Below are positions 8,280-17,585 of a stretch of DNA of 64,000 nucleotides, piece after piece; within the stretch, counting starts at the first letter, position 1; the number at the start of each line of letters is the position of its first letter. Source of the stretch: Enterobacter huaxiensis (GTDB taxonomy: Bacteria; Pseudomonadota; Gammaproteobacteria; Enterobacterales; Enterobacteriaceae); contig NZ_CP043342.1 in NCBI RefSeq assembly GCF_003594935.2, forward strand, positions 3,038,001-3,102,000, written 5' to 3'. The notes under the pieces are model-generated. The model was not told where the DNA came from and ran no database searches. It saw only the letters and a list, made by a program, of their open reading frames with translations. The translations under genes were made by a program, and so were the position numbers.

Positions 8280-9482
8280 CTAGTTAAATACCGTTATTGA
8301 CGGCAGCACTTTACCCTGACAATCAAATAACGCCTGATTCTCGCGGGCATTACCCTCTTTCCACTCGTCATGGATATATTTCATGCCGGTTTTGGTGGCC
8401 CACGTGGTGCCCGGAACGGCTATCCAGGTCGGCTCCCAATAAAAGATGCCCTTGCCGCGACGGTCAGGCACATCAATAACGGACTGCATTAAATCGTGAA
8501 TATAATCGTACTGACCCTGAACGGTGCCGGGATAGCCGCCGTCCTTTTCTTCTTTGGCCTGGAAGCTGTTCTCGGCGTTATCGCAGTTCTCCAGCGTATA
8601 GCCATAGGCCGCTTCCACCACAATCACGTCTTTGTTGTAGCGCCTGCTGATGTCATCCATGTTGGTCTTCAGCGCGCTAATCGGGCCGTTCCAGTAGGTG
8701 TACATCGACAGGCCGATGATATCGAAAGGCACGTCGCGCTTCGTGATTTCATCAAACCACCAGCGGAAGGTGTCATTTTTGGTGCCTTCGGCCAGATGAA
8801 GCATAATTTTTACCTGCTCGCCGTCGGTCAGGTTCTCTTTTAACCCGCCAATCGCGGCGTTAAGCAGCCCGGCCAGGCGGTCAAATTCGCCGCCGCCCTG
8901 CCCCCAGCTTTTCCCTTCCGGCCAGAGCAAACCGCCGTTAATTTCGTTGCCTATCTGCACCATGTCCGGCAATACGCCCTCTTTCTTAAAACGGGCAATC
9001 GTGTCGCGGGTGTAGTCATGAATGGCCGTTTTCAGCTGCGGGTAGTCCATCTTCTCCCAGGCTTTTGGCTTGAACTGTTTGCCCGGATCGGTCCAGAAAT
9101 CGCTGTAGTGGAAGTCGAGCAGCAGCTTCAGGCCCTGCGCCTTCACGCGCTTCGCCAGCGCAACCGTGTTTTCGAGGCTGTTACTGCCGCCGCCGTAGGT
9201 ATTGCCGCTCGCATCCTGCGGGTCTACCCACAGGCGCAGGCGCACGGTGTTCACGCCGTTAGCTTTGAGGATAGCAATAGCGTCCTGCTGCTGGCCGTTC
9301 TGGTTATAGAATTTCGCGCCGTGTTGTTCTGCTTCCAGCAGTGTCGAAATATCCGCGCCCTTGATAAAGTCCGCGGGCATGGCGTTAAAAGGACGCGTTT
9401 TCACCGCCTCCGCAGCAAATGCGCTCGCGGCAAGGCCACATGAGAGGCAAACGGCAAGTAAAGCAGGTTTGAGTCTTTTCAT
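8280..9482 (-). CDS. ganA: GH53 arabinogalactan endo-beta-1,4-galactanase (GanA-like)
   Basis: 400 residues with a signal peptide (MKRLKPALLAVCLSCGLAAS, cleavage near AFAAE). GH53 motifs: FIKGADISTLLEAE at the start of the barrel, Glu180 in MVQIGNEI as acid/base, and Glu290 in VIVVEAAYGY as nucleophile. The enzyme cuts internal beta-1,4 links of galactan, the side chain of type I rhamnogalacturonan pectin, into short galactosides. The signal peptide indicates export to the periplasm, perhaps beyond. It starts 2 bp after the ganG stop, so the two genes are translationally close. The ORF product agrees in length with bacterial GH53 enzymes. Confidence 0.93.
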   Translation of the reverse strand: MKRLKPALLAVCLSCGLAASAFAAEAVKTRPFNAMPADFIKGADISTLLEAEQHGAKFYNQNGQQQDAIAILKANGVNTVRLRLWVDPQDASGNTYGGGSNSLENTVALAKRVKAQGLKLLLDFHYSDFWTDPGKQFKPKAWEKMDYPQLKTAIHDYTRDTIARFKKEGVLPDMVQIGNEINGGLLWPEGKSWGQGGGEFDRLAGLLNAAIGGLKENLTDGEQVKIMLHLAEGTKNDTFRWWFDEITKRDVPFDIIGLSMYTYWNGPISALKTNMDDISRRYNKDVIVVEAAYGYTLENCDNAENSFQAKEEKDGGYPGTVQGQYDYIHDLMQSVIDVPDRRGKGIFYWEPTWIAVPGTTWATKTGMKYIHDEWKEGNARENQALFDCQGKVLPSITVFN

Positions 9483-9484
9483 GA

Positions 9485-10336
9485 TTATCCTTTGGTACTT
9501 CCGGAGGTCAGGCCGGAGACGAAGTATTTTTGTAATGCCAGATAGAGGATCGCTACCGGCACCGCAATCAACACCGCGCCTGCCGCGTAGGTGGTGTAGC
9601 TGGCACCCATTTTTTGCGCCACCAGGTTATAGAGCCCGATGGGTAAGGTGTATTTGTCCGGGGTGCGCAAAATAGTGCTGGAGAGGATGAAATCCCCCAG
9701 CGGCCCGGTGAAGGAGAACAGCGCCACCACCGCCACAATCGGCTTCGAAAGCGGCATGATAATTTCGATGAAAATCCGGAAATTACTGGCCCCGTCCATG
9801 CGCGCGGATTCATCCAGATCTTTCGGGATAGCGTCGAGGTAGCCTTTCATCAGGTAGGTATTCATCGGGATCATGCCGCCTACGTAGATCAGCACCAGCG
9901 CCAGATGGCTGTTGATGAGGCCCAAAAGCTGCGACAGCACGAAGATGGCAATCAGCGCCGAGAACTGGGGGATCATCTGCAGGAGCAGGAACAGCATCAG
10001 CCCGTTCTGGCGTCCCTTAAAGCGAAAGCGCGAAAAGGCATAGGCGGTAAAGCTGACGCTAATTAAGGTCAACACCATGGTCAGGAAGCTGATTTTCATC
10101 GAGTTCCAGTACCAAGTCATGTAGTTCACCTGGCCGTTAAACAGGTCGGCGTAGTGCTGCACCGAAAAGTTCTCAGGAATAATTGAGGAGCTGAGCAGGC
10201 TATTACCCGCGTTAAACGAGGCGCCGACCGTCCACACCAGCGGGTAAATGATAATCGTCGACACCAGCACGATAACCAGCCACGAGAGCGAGAGGCGTAC
10301 CCACTTCTCACGTTTAATACTTTGTGATTGAGCCAT
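9485..10336 (-). CDS. ganG: Galacto-oligosaccharide ABC permease, MalG type (GanG-like)
   Basis: 283 residues from ATG 10336; a longer frame beginning at 10489 overlaps ganF out of frame and is rejected. Six hydrophobic segments are visible. The permease coupling motif (EAA loop) reads DESARMDGASNFRIFIEIIMPL. The MalG-like C-terminus ends YFVSGLTSGSTKG. It forms the inner-membrane channel with GanF, energised by GanK and fed by GanE. The gene starts 12 bp after ganF and is followed by ganA 2 bp later. Confidence 0.9.
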   Translation of the reverse strand: MAQSQSIKREKWVRLSLSWLVIVLVSTIIIYPLVWTVGASFNAGNSLLSSSIIPENFSVQHYADLFNGQVNYMTWYWNSMKISFLTMVLTLISVSFTAYAFSRFRFKGRQNGLMLFLLLQMIPQFSALIAIFVLSQLLGLINSHLALVLIYVGGMIPMNTYLMKGYLDAIPKDLDESARMDGASNFRIFIEIIMPLSKPIVAVVALFSFTGPLGDFILSSTILRTPDKYTLPIGLYNLVAQKMGASYTTYAAGAVLIAVPVAILYLALQKYFVSGLTSGSTKG

Positions 10337-10347
10337 TGTTACGTCCC

Positions 10348-11658
10348 TTACGCCATGTCGTCGTTTTTGAAAGATTTGGTGGCGCGGAACTGCCACAGCG
10401 CCAGGCCGACGACAAAGATCGACAGCAGGATAGTGATGGTCGCCGCAATCGCGTACTGCGACGACGACATGGTGAGCTTGTAGATCCACGACACCAGGAT
10501 ATCTGTCCCACCCGCATTGGACCCCACCACCGCCGGCCCGCCGTTGTTGAACAGGTAGATGATGTTGAAGTTATTGAAGTTGAAGGTGTATTGGGTAATC
10601 AGTATCGGCGCAATGGAATAAAGTACCAGCGGCAGCGTGATGGTGCGCAGCCTGGTCGCGCTGCTGGCCCCGTCCATCTTGGCGGCTTCGTACAAATCGT
10701 CAGGGATCGCCTGCAGCACGCCGGTGGTCATGGCGAAAACAAACGGGAAGCCGAGCCAGGTCTGCATCAGGATCAGCGCCGTTTTGGTCCAGAACGGATC
10801 GGTCATCCAGGCTTTTGGCGCAATGCCGAAGAAGGCCAGAATGGCGTTGTTAATCACACCGAAGGAGTCATTGAACATTCCGGCAAACACCAGAATGGTG
10901 ACAAAGCCCGGCACCGCCCACGGCAGAATGAAGATGGTGCGGATAAGCGGCTTAAAGCGCAGATCTTTCTGGTTCACCAGGATAGCCAGCAGCACGCCCA
11001 CGGTGCACTGCAGCGTGGTGGCGAGCAGCGTCCAGACCACCGTCCACTGCAGGACGTCAAAGAAGGTTGAGCGCCAGATGGAGAGTGTGAAAATATTGAT
11101 GAAGTTCTTAAACCCAACCCAGTCCACCAGCTTAGCCGGCGGCGTGTGGTAAAGATTGTAGTTAGTAAAGGCGATGGCAAAACCAAAGAGGATCGGGAAA
11201 ACCACCACAAACACCAGCAGAATAAAGCCCGGCGTGATCATCAGATACGGAAAGCCGTCGCTCAGCAGCATCTGATACTGTTTACGCACGCTGTTTAGCC
11301 CCAGCCCTTCATCGCGTTTTCGACCGTTAACCCAGGCATCGCGCATCGACAGGTAATACACCATTACGCCAAATGCGGCGATCAGTACGCTAATGATCCC
11401 TTCTGCCAGCAGGAAGATGGAGTTATCCCGCGGCACTTCCTCCCCCAGCGTCACCAGCCCCCACAGCCCTTCGCGCAGGAAATCGGCAAAAACGCCGATA
11501 AAACTGGCCAGCAGCACCAGGAAGATAACGCCCTTCAGCCACTGGCGATGATAGAACTGGCCGAAGCCGGGGATGACCGCCAGCAGCAGGCCGGTCCAGG
11601 CGTGACGCCCGGCCCCGTGCGATCTGGCAAAATTTTCCGGGATGATACTCACAGACAA
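10348..11658 (-). CDS. ganF: Galacto-oligosaccharide ABC permease, MalF type (GanF-like)
   Basis: 436 residues. The N-terminal extension includes two early membrane spans (WTGLLLAVIPGFGQFYH, VIFLVLLASFIGVFADF) and a third near residue 85, then a MalF-like core with TPGFILLVFVVVFPILFGF. The coupling loop is YEAAKMDGASSATRLRTITLPL. It partners with GanG in the membrane. A stable stem-loop sits between it and ganE, as is common between the binding-protein and permease genes of maltose-type operons, where it lets the binding protein be made in excess. Confidence 0.9.
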   Translation of the reverse strand: MSVSIIPENFARSHGAGRHAWTGLLLAVIPGFGQFYHRQWLKGVIFLVLLASFIGVFADFLREGLWGLVTLGEEVPRDNSIFLLAEGIISVLIAAFGVMVYYLSMRDAWVNGRKRDEGLGLNSVRKQYQMLLSDGFPYLMITPGFILLVFVVVFPILFGFAIAFTNYNLYHTPPAKLVDWVGFKNFINIFTLSIWRSTFFDVLQWTVVWTLLATTLQCTVGVLLAILVNQKDLRFKPLIRTIFILPWAVPGFVTILVFAGMFNDSFGVINNAILAFFGIAPKAWMTDPFWTKTALILMQTWLGFPFVFAMTTGVLQAIPDDLYEAAKMDGASSATRLRTITLPLVLYSIAPILITQYTFNFNNFNIIYLFNNGGPAVVGSNAGGTDILVSWIYKLTMSSSQYAIAATITILLSIFVVGLALWQFRATKSFKNDDMA

Positions 11659-11671
11659 CTCCTTTCAATAA

Positions 11672-11693
11672 AACGGGAGAGTGACCTCCCGTT
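11672..11693 (-). promoter_or_regulatory. mRNA stem-loop between ganE and ganF
   Basis: AACGGGAG at 11672-11679 pairs with CTCCCGTT at 11686-11693 around a 6-nt loop. With no T-run it is more likely an mRNA-stabilising or partial-termination hairpin that raises GanE relative to GanFG. Confidence 0.6.
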
Positions 11694-11709
11694 CTGCGAC
11701 GTCAGAAAA

Positions 11710-12924
11710 TTACTGGTTGCTGGCCTGCATGGCTTCGATTTGCATCTGGACCTGTTTCTCTGCGCTGTCCAGCGCGGCTTTGGGATCCTGTTTGCCGGTC
11801 AGGCTCAGCTCCAGCGCGGCGTTGGCCGGTCCCCAGACTTCGCCCATTTCAGGGATGCCCGGCATGGCGGTGGCTCGCGCGGCCTGCACCGCAACGGCGC
11901 TCGCCTTCTCATCGTTCTTGATAACCGGGTCGTCGATCATTGCGGTCAGCGGCGGGATCTCCCGCGTGGCCACGTAGCGGGTTTTCACGTACTGCGGCTG
12001 GTTGATGAATTCAATAAATTTCTGCGCCAGCGCTTTGTCCTTGCTCCAGGTGGAAACAACGTAGCCTTTCACGCCGAGGAAGGAGCTCATTGGCTTGCCG
12101 TCCGGCAGCGTGGGCAGCGGCGCCACGCCGTAGTTGATGCCTGCCGCTTCATACGGCTGGAACGCCCACGGGCCGTTGATGACGGCTGCCGCTTTCTTCT
12201 CGGTAAACAGGGAGTCGATAGCGTTCAAGCCGTTGTCACCGACTATCCCGGCCGGGAAAATATCGTCAGCGTAGAATTTTTTCAGGTACGTCACGGCTTC
12301 TACCGCGCCCGGCTTGTTCAGGCCGACGTCGCTGGCGTTATAGCCGCCTTTGCCGTTTTGACCGAAGATGTAGCCTCCCATCGGGGAGATCGCGCCCCAG
12401 CTGTAATAAATCTGATCGAACTTGGCGAGCAGGCCGTACTGGTTTTTTGCGCGCTGCTGTTTAGAAAAGTCATACCAGTCCTGCAGCGAGCTGAGCGGCT
12501 TGTCGATGAGATCTTTGTTGTAGATCAGCACCAGCGTCTCAACCGCTTTCGGCACGCCGTAGAGGGCGTTATCCATTTTGAAGGCGTTAATCGAGGCCGG
12601 GGTGTACTGTTCGGTCTGCTTAGCCTCCAGATTCAGGGGGGTCAATAACCCTTGCACGACGGCGCCGCCCAGCTGATCGTTAGGAATGACCAGCACGTCC
12701 GGGCCAATGCCTGCCGGGCCGTCCAGGCGCAGTTTTTCCAGCTGCTGTGCGTAAGGGGTTTCCTGCACGTTGACCTTAACGTCGTACTGTTTTTCAAAGT
12801 CCGCGACCGCATCTTTAATACCGGACGACTTCTTGATGTCTTCCCAGACGTTAAGCTGCGCGGTGGCGTGAGCCTGTACCGCGAGCGTAGTGAGGATCAG
12901 AGCAGCGAGTATGTTCTTTTTCAT
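11710..12924 (-). CDS. ganE: Galacto-oligosaccharide-binding protein, MalE type (GanE-like)
   Basis: 404 residues from ATG 12924; an upstream frame extension to 12999 has no ribosome site. The signal peptide MKKNILAALILTTLAVQAHA is followed by TAQLNVWEDIKKSSGIKDAV. The type-1 extracellular solute-binding fold is shown by NDQLGGAVVQGLLTPL, AVETLVLIYNKDL and AAAVINGPWAF. It is the periplasmic receptor of the GanFGK importer and the first gene of the minus-strand operon ganE-F-G-A-B. It is divergent from ganK across a 321-bp promoter region. Confidence 0.9.
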   Translation of the reverse strand: MKKNILAALILTTLAVQAHATAQLNVWEDIKKSSGIKDAVADFEKQYDVKVNVQETPYAQQLEKLRLDGPAGIGPDVLVIPNDQLGGAVVQGLLTPLNLEAKQTEQYTPASINAFKMDNALYGVPKAVETLVLIYNKDLIDKPLSSLQDWYDFSKQQRAKNQYGLLAKFDQIYYSWGAISPMGGYIFGQNGKGGYNASDVGLNKPGAVEAVTYLKKFYADDIFPAGIVGDNGLNAIDSLFTEKKAAAVINGPWAFQPYEAAGINYGVAPLPTLPDGKPMSSFLGVKGYVVSTWSKDKALAQKFIEFINQPQYVKTRYVATREIPPLTAMIDDPVIKNDEKASAVAVQAARATAMPGIPEMGEVWGPANAALELSLTGKQDPKAALDSAEKQVQMQIEAMQASNQ

Positions 12925-13245
12925 TATCAACCTCATGTGAAGGTATAACAATTTTATGGTTGTTATTGCATCTGACGCCCTACAAACCCCGCTATACATC
13001 CTGATAAAACTGGCGCTGTACGTCTGACATCAAATACCTTTGGTTTGTTATACGCTACCCTTCACATCATGATAACTCTACATAAAACTGTAAGTTGTGT
13101 GATCGTCATAACATTAATGGAATATCTGTATAGGGTGCATGAATGCTGGAAGTTATAGTCAGGGCAGACAAATTGCACCGTCCGGCCACGTTGAACATAA
13201 TTGTTATACGTAAAACATATTCGGCGGTTTACCTGGGGAACACAG
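12925..13245. promoter_or_regulatory. Divergent ganE/ganK promoter region
   Basis: This 321-bp gap is AT-rich. TTGTTATACG occurs at 13045-13054 and again at 13201-13210, and TTGTTATACC lies on the minus strand at 12951-12942. Near ganE an inverted repeat ATAACAA-N8-TTGTTAT covers 12945-12966. These are candidate GanR or activator sites. No start site is assigned. Confidence 0.5.
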
Positions 13246-14361
13246 ATGTCGAACATACAATTGAGGAATGTCACCAAGCGCTTTGGCGACACCGTCACGC
13301 TCCACAACGTTAATCTTGATATTGAGGACGGTGAGTTTGCCGTATTCGTCGGGCCTTCCGGCTGCGGCAAATCCACTATGCTGCGCATGATTGCCGGGCT
13401 GGAGGAGATAAGCGAGGGTGAAGTGCTGATCGGTAACGAGGTGATGAACGACATCGCCCCTTCCCATCGGGGTGTGGCGATGGTCTTTCAATCCTACGCG
13501 CTCTATCCGCATATGACGGTGGCCGAAAACATGGGCTACGGGCTGAAGGTGAATAAAGTGCCGAAAGATCAGATCCGCCATCAGGTCGAGATGGTCGCCA
13601 AAACGCTGCAGCTTTCTCACCTGCTGGACCGCAAACCCAAACAGCTCTCCGGCGGCCAGCGTCAGCGCGTCGCGATTGGCCGCGCCATCGTGCGTAATCC
13701 GCGCGTCTTTATGTTCGATGAGCCGCTTTCCAACCTGGATGCCGAGCTGCGCGTGGAGATGCGCCTGCACCTCGCCCGTCTGCACCAGGAGCTGAAAACC
13801 ACCATGGTGTATGTCACCCACGATCAGATTGAGGCCATGACGCTGGCCGATAAAATTGTGGTGATGAACTACGGCAAAGTGGAGCAGATGGGCGCGCCGA
13901 TGGATCTCTACTACAAGCCTGTGAACAGGTTCGTGGCCGGTTTTATCGGCTCGCCGAAGATGAACTTCATGCCGGCCACGGTTGAAGCATGGCAGCCGGA
14001 CGCGTTGACGGTGAGATTGTCGCAGCAGAAATCACTGACGCTCGCCGTGACCACCACGCCGCTGCAGCCGGGCAGTCAGGTCACGCTGGGCATCCGTCCG
14101 GAACATTTAACCACTGACCTTCGCCTGGGCACGCCGCTGGAGTTTCACTGCGAAGTGGTTGAACGACTCGGGAACAACACCTACCTGTTTGGCCAGTGCT
14201 ACGGCCACGACAACGTCAAGATCTTGCTGCCGGGCGACGTTAAGTTCGCCCCGTGGCAGAAGATAGACGTGGCCTTCGACGATCGCCACTGCATGGTCTT
14301 TGACGAGCAGGATGTCCGGGTGAGCGCGGATATCGAAGATGCGGTGCGTTCGGTGGCTTAA
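13246..14361 (+). CDS. ganK: Sugar ABC transporter ATP-binding protein, MalK/MsmX type (GanK-like)
   Basis: 371 residues from ATG 13246 (GGGGAACACAG upstream). Walker A GPSGCGKS, Q-loop MVFQSYALYP, signature LSGGQRQRVAIGRA and Walker B VFMFDEPLSNLDA are all present. A C-terminal TOBE/regulatory region (GIRPEHL near residue 285) is typical of MalK-type ATPases. It energises GanFG. It is transcribed away from ganE. Its stop codon overlaps the hpxK stop on the other strand (TTAA at 14358-14361), so no space is left for a terminator between two operons. Confidence 0.9.
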   Translation: MSNIQLRNVTKRFGDTVTLHNVNLDIEDGEFAVFVGPSGCGKSTMLRMIAGLEEISEGEVLIGNEVMNDIAPSHRGVAMVFQSYALYPHMTVAENMGYGLKVNKVPKDQIRHQVEMVAKTLQLSHLLDRKPKQLSGGQRQRVAIGRAIVRNPRVFMFDEPLSNLDAELRVEMRLHLARLHQELKTTMVYVTHDQIEAMTLADKIVVMNYGKVEQMGAPMDLYYKPVNRFVAGFIGSPKMNFMPATVEAWQPDALTVRLSQQKSLTLAVTTTPLQPGSQVTLGIRPEHLTTDLRLGTPLEFHCEVVERLGNNTYLFGQCYGHDNVKILLPGDVKFAPWQKIDVAFDDRHCMVFDEQDVRVSADIEDAVRSVA

Positions 14362-15596
14362 CGCGCGCCACCGTCAGCCAGCTTTCTCACCGCCAGCCCA
14401 AACGCCTCAATCGCCAGGGCAACATCGTCAGCCATCACCGATTCTGCCGGATGGTGGCTGACGCCTCCTTTGCAGCGCACAAACAGCATGCCGACCGGCC
14501 AGCGTTCTGCCAGCGCGATGGTGTCATGTCCGGCACCGCTCGGCAGCGATAACGAACGCCCCTGCACCGACGTAACGGCGTCCCCCAGCAGATGTTGCAG
14601 GCGCGCTTCGCACGGCGTGGCGGCGATCCGGTAAAACTCCTCGGCGCCGAAGCTCAGGCCGCGACGAGCGGCGATGGTTTGCGCCTGCGCCAGCAGTTCA
14701 GCAAGCAGCGCGTCAAGCGGGGCATCCTGCGGACCGCGAATATCCAGCGAGAGCGCAACCTCGCCCGGGATCACGTTGACCGCACCGGGCAGGCAGCGCA
14801 GTTCACCGACCGTCGCCACCTGATTACCGCCCCGCTGTCGGGTGGTGTTTTCGATCAGCACCATCCACTCGGCGGCGGCGGCCAGGGCGTCCTTGCGGTG
14901 ATTCATCGGCACGGTGCCCGCGTGTCCGGCCTCCCCGGTAAAGCGGCAGCTGAGGCGGCGCGCGCCGTTAATGGCTTCCACTACGCCCAGCGCCAGCCCT
15001 GCCTGCTCCAGACACGGCCCCTGTTCGATGTGCAGTTCAAGACAGGCGCTGAAATCGTCCTGATGGCGTGCCGCGAGCGCCACGCGGGCGGGATCGAGCC
15101 CCGCCTGCACCATCGCCTGCGCCACGCTGACGCCGTGGGCATCGCACGTCTCCAGCCAGCCCTGCGGCCAGGTGCCCGTAATGCCCCGGCTGCCTAACAG
15201 GGTGATCCCAAAACGGGTCCCCTCTTCGTCGCCAAACCCGACAACTTCGATAGCCTGGGCCAGATGCAGCCCCTGCTGGTGGAGGCTGTCCACCACCTCA
15301 ATGGCGGTGAGCACGCCGAGCATGCCGTCGTAGCGCCCCGCGTTACGCACGGTATCCAGATGCGAACCGAGCAGTACCGCCTGCGCCCCCTCCTGCGCGC
15401 CCTCATAGCGTCCACAGATATTGCCCACGCCGTCCTGCCAGACGGTCATTCCCGCCTGCCGCATCCACTCCCCGACCTGCTGGTTGGCCTGCAGATGCTG
15501 CGGTGAGAGATAGACCCTTGTCAGCGCATCCGGGGTTTCGCTGATGGCGGCCAGCGCGTCGGCGCGCACCATCACCCGTTCTGCCGCCGGGCTCAT
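14358..15596 (-). CDS. hpxK: Allantoate amidohydrolase (HpxK-like, M20 family)
   Basis: 412 residues from ATG 15596, which overlaps the hpxJ stop (ATGA); a frame reaching 15752 overlaps hpxJ and is rejected. Binuclear-metal M20/hydantoinase-carbamoylase motifs are visible: LLGSHLDTVRNAGRYDG, GFGDEEGTRFG, ELHIEQGPCLE and VSHHPAESV near the C-terminus. The family removes the carbamoyl/amidine group of allantoate to give ureidoglycine plus ammonia and CO2. The position after an ureidoglycine aminotransferase gene in an hpx cluster supports allantoate rather than another carbamoyl amino acid. Confidence 0.88.
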   Translation of the reverse strand: MSPAAERVMVRADALAAISETPDALTRVYLSPQHLQANQQVGEWMRQAGMTVWQDGVGNICGRYEGAQEGAQAVLLGSHLDTVRNAGRYDGMLGVLTAIEVVDSLHQQGLHLAQAIEVVGFGDEEGTRFGITLLGSRGITGTWPQGWLETCDAHGVSVAQAMVQAGLDPARVALAARHQDDFSACLELHIEQGPCLEQAGLALGVVEAINGARRLSCRFTGEAGHAGTVPMNHRKDALAAAAEWMVLIENTTRQRGGNQVATVGELRCLPGAVNVIPGEVALSLDIRGPQDAPLDALLAELLAQAQTIAARRGLSFGAEEFYRIAATPCEARLQHLLGDAVTSVQGRSLSLPSGAGHDTIALAERWPVGMLFVRCKGGVSHHPAESVMADDVALAIEAFGLAVRKLADGGAR

Positions 15597-16834
15597 TGCG
15601 GCGTCTCGCGGCGATAGTGTTCCCACGCGGCCTGCATGGCGGCACCCTGCGTGGTCGTGAACTTCAGGTAGTTCAGCACTGACTCCAGCGCGCTCAGGGT
15701 GGTCATCACGCAGTCTTTGCGCGCGTTGTAGCCCATGGTGCCAATGCGCCACACTTTGCCGTGCAGCGGGCCAAACGAGGTGCCGATTTCAATCCCGAAA
15801 TCCTCCAGCATCAGTTTGCGCACCTGGTCGCCGTTGACGCCCTGCGGGATCGCCACGCCCAGCACGTTGTTCATCTTGTGTTTCAGGTCGCCGAAGGTCT
15901 CCAGCCCCATCGCCTGAATGCCCTTCAGCAGCGCATCGCCGTGCAGCTTATGACGCGCGATGCCGTTATCCAGCCCTTCCTGCAGGATCAGCCGCGCGCA
16001 TTCGCGGGCGCCAAACAGCGCGGTCGTGGCTTCGGTGTGGTGGTTCAGCCGCTCGGGGCCCCAGTAGTCCATCACCATGCCGAGATCGAAGTAGTTGGAG
16101 TAGATCATCTCCTCGTCGCCGTCGCGGTGGGCGTCGGTGCGAATGCCTTCCTCAACGCATTTGCGGCGGCGGATCGCCTCCTCCATGCGCGCGCTCAGGG
16201 TGATCGGCGACGTGCCCGACGGGCCGCCGAGGCACTTCTGCATCCCGGCCGACACCGCATCCAGCCCCCAGGCGTCGGTCTCCAGTGCGTTACCGCCGAG
16301 CGAGGCCGTGGCATCGGTATAAAACAGCACGTCGTAGCGGCGGCAGATGGCGCCAAGCTCGGCGAGCGGCTGCAGCATGGTGGTGGAGGTGTCGCCCTGC
16401 ACGGTCAGCAGCAGGCGCGGACGAATACGCTTAATGGCATCCTCCACCTGATCCGGGGTAAACACCTCGCCCCACGGCACCTCGATGGTGTGCACCTCCG
16501 CGCGGCAGCGGCGGGCAATTTCGCACAGCAGATGACCAAAGCGGCCAAAGACCGGCACCAGCACCTTATCTCCCGGGCGAATGGCGGAGACCAGAACCGC
16601 TTCAATTCCCGCGCGGGAGGTGCCGTCCACCAGCATCGTCCAGCGGTTCTCGGTGCGGAACACCCCGCGATAGAGCGCCATCACCTCGTTCATGTAGTGG
16701 GTCATGGCCGGATCGTACTGGCCGATCAGCTGGCTCGACATGGCGCGCAGCACGCGCGGGTCGGCGTTGATCGGGCCCGGCCCCATCAGCAGGCGAGGGG
16801 GCGGGTTGATTTGCGAAAAGCGTGCGATATCCAT
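15593..16834 (-). CDS. hpxJ: Ureidoglycine aminotransferase, PucG type (HpxJ-like)
   Basis: 413 residues. A class V PLP aminotransferase of the alanine-glyoxylate/PucG group: LMGPGPINADPRVLRAM at the start, TDATASLGG with Asp174 for the PLP ring nitrogen, and SAGMQKCLGGPSG with Lys200 for the Schiff base. The family transfers the amino group of ureidoglycine to an acceptor such as glyoxylate, giving oxalurate. The downstream hpxK start overlaps its stop by 4 bp and the hpxFGHI transporter genes are upstream, so the unit reads hpxF-G-H-I-J-K. Confidence 0.88.
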   Translation of the reverse strand: MDIARFSQINPPPRLLMGPGPINADPRVLRAMSSQLIGQYDPAMTHYMNEVMALYRGVFRTENRWTMLVDGTSRAGIEAVLVSAIRPGDKVLVPVFGRFGHLLCEIARRCRAEVHTIEVPWGEVFTPDQVEDAIKRIRPRLLLTVQGDTSTTMLQPLAELGAICRRYDVLFYTDATASLGGNALETDAWGLDAVSAGMQKCLGGPSGTSPITLSARMEEAIRRRKCVEEGIRTDAHRDGDEEMIYSNYFDLGMVMDYWGPERLNHHTEATTALFGARECARLILQEGLDNGIARHKLHGDALLKGIQAMGLETFGDLKHKMNNVLGVAIPQGVNGDQVRKLMLEDFGIEIGTSFGPLHGKVWRIGTMGYNARKDCVMTTLSALESVLNYLKFTTTQGAAMQAAWEHYRRETPQ

Positions 16835-16847
16835 TGTTAAGTCCTTA

Positions 16848-17585
16848 TCAGTTAAGGCCGCGCACGGAGGAGATGAACTGCTTCAGTTCCGTGGTCTGCG
16901 GGTTGGCGAACAGCGTTTTGCTGTCGCCCTGCTCCCAGACTTTCCCCTGGTGCATAAACACCACGCGGTCGCCCACTTCGCGGGCAAAATTCATTTCATG
17001 GGTCACGAGGATCAGCGTCATCCCCTCGGCCGCCAGCTGCTCCAGCACCCTGAGCACTTCGCCCACCAGCTCCGGGTCGAGCGCGGAGGTGATCTCGTCA
17101 CAGAGTAAAACTTTAGGCGACATGGCCAGCGCCCGGGCAATGGCCACGCGCTGCTGCTGGCCGCCGGAGAGGCTCGACGGGTAGTAATCCAGACGGTCAC
17201 CGAGGCCGACTTTTTCCAGCATGCGCTGCGCAAGCTCGCGGCATTCGGCGGCGCTTTTCTTCAGCACCCGACGCGGGGCGAGCATCACGTTTTCCAGCGC
17301 CGTCATGTGCGGGAACAGGTTGAAGCTCTGGAACACCATCCCGACCGAGCGGCTGATTTCACGCGCCTGGGAGTCCCGGTCGGTAATGGTCATGCCGCCC
17401 AGCTTGATGCTGCCGTCTTGATACCCTTCCAGCCCGTTGATGCAGCGCAGCAGCGTGCTTTTGCCCGACCCGCTGCGCCCGATAATGGAGATCACCTGGC
17501 CCATGTCGATATCCAGATCGACGCCCTTGAGCACGTGGTTATCGCCGTAGTACTTCTGCACCTGATTAATGGTGATGAGAGGCAT
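16848..17585 (-). CDS. hpxI: Amino-acid-type ABC transporter ATP-binding protein (HpxI-like)
   Basis: 245 residues from ATG 17585; an upstream extension to 17663 overlaps hpxH. Walker A GRSGSGKS, Q-loop MVFQSFNLFPHMT, signature LSGGQQQRVAIARA, and Walker B LLCDEITSALDPE, as in the GlnQ/HisP polar amino acid group. Its start lies 20 bp inside the end of hpxH, a sign of coupled translation. It drives an importer for a small ureido compound, inferred from the operon; the substrate has not been identified from sequence. Confidence 0.87.
   Translation of the reverse strand: MPLITINQVQKYYGDNHVLKGVDLDIDMGQVISIIGRSGSGKSTLLRCINGLEGYQDGSIKLGGMTITDRDSQAREISRSVGMVFQSFNLFPHMTALENVMLAPRRVLKKSAAECRELAQRMLEKVGLGDRLDYYPSSLSGGQQQRVAIARALAMSPKVLLCDEITSALDPELVGEVLRVLEQLAAEGMTLILVTHEMNFAREVGDRVVFMHQGKVWEQGDSKTLFANPQTTELKQFISSVRGLN

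Noticed and set aside
15761..16840. 359-codon plus-strand open frame inside hpxJ
   Set aside because: Antisense to a clear PLP aminotransferase; no ribosome site or recognisable domain.
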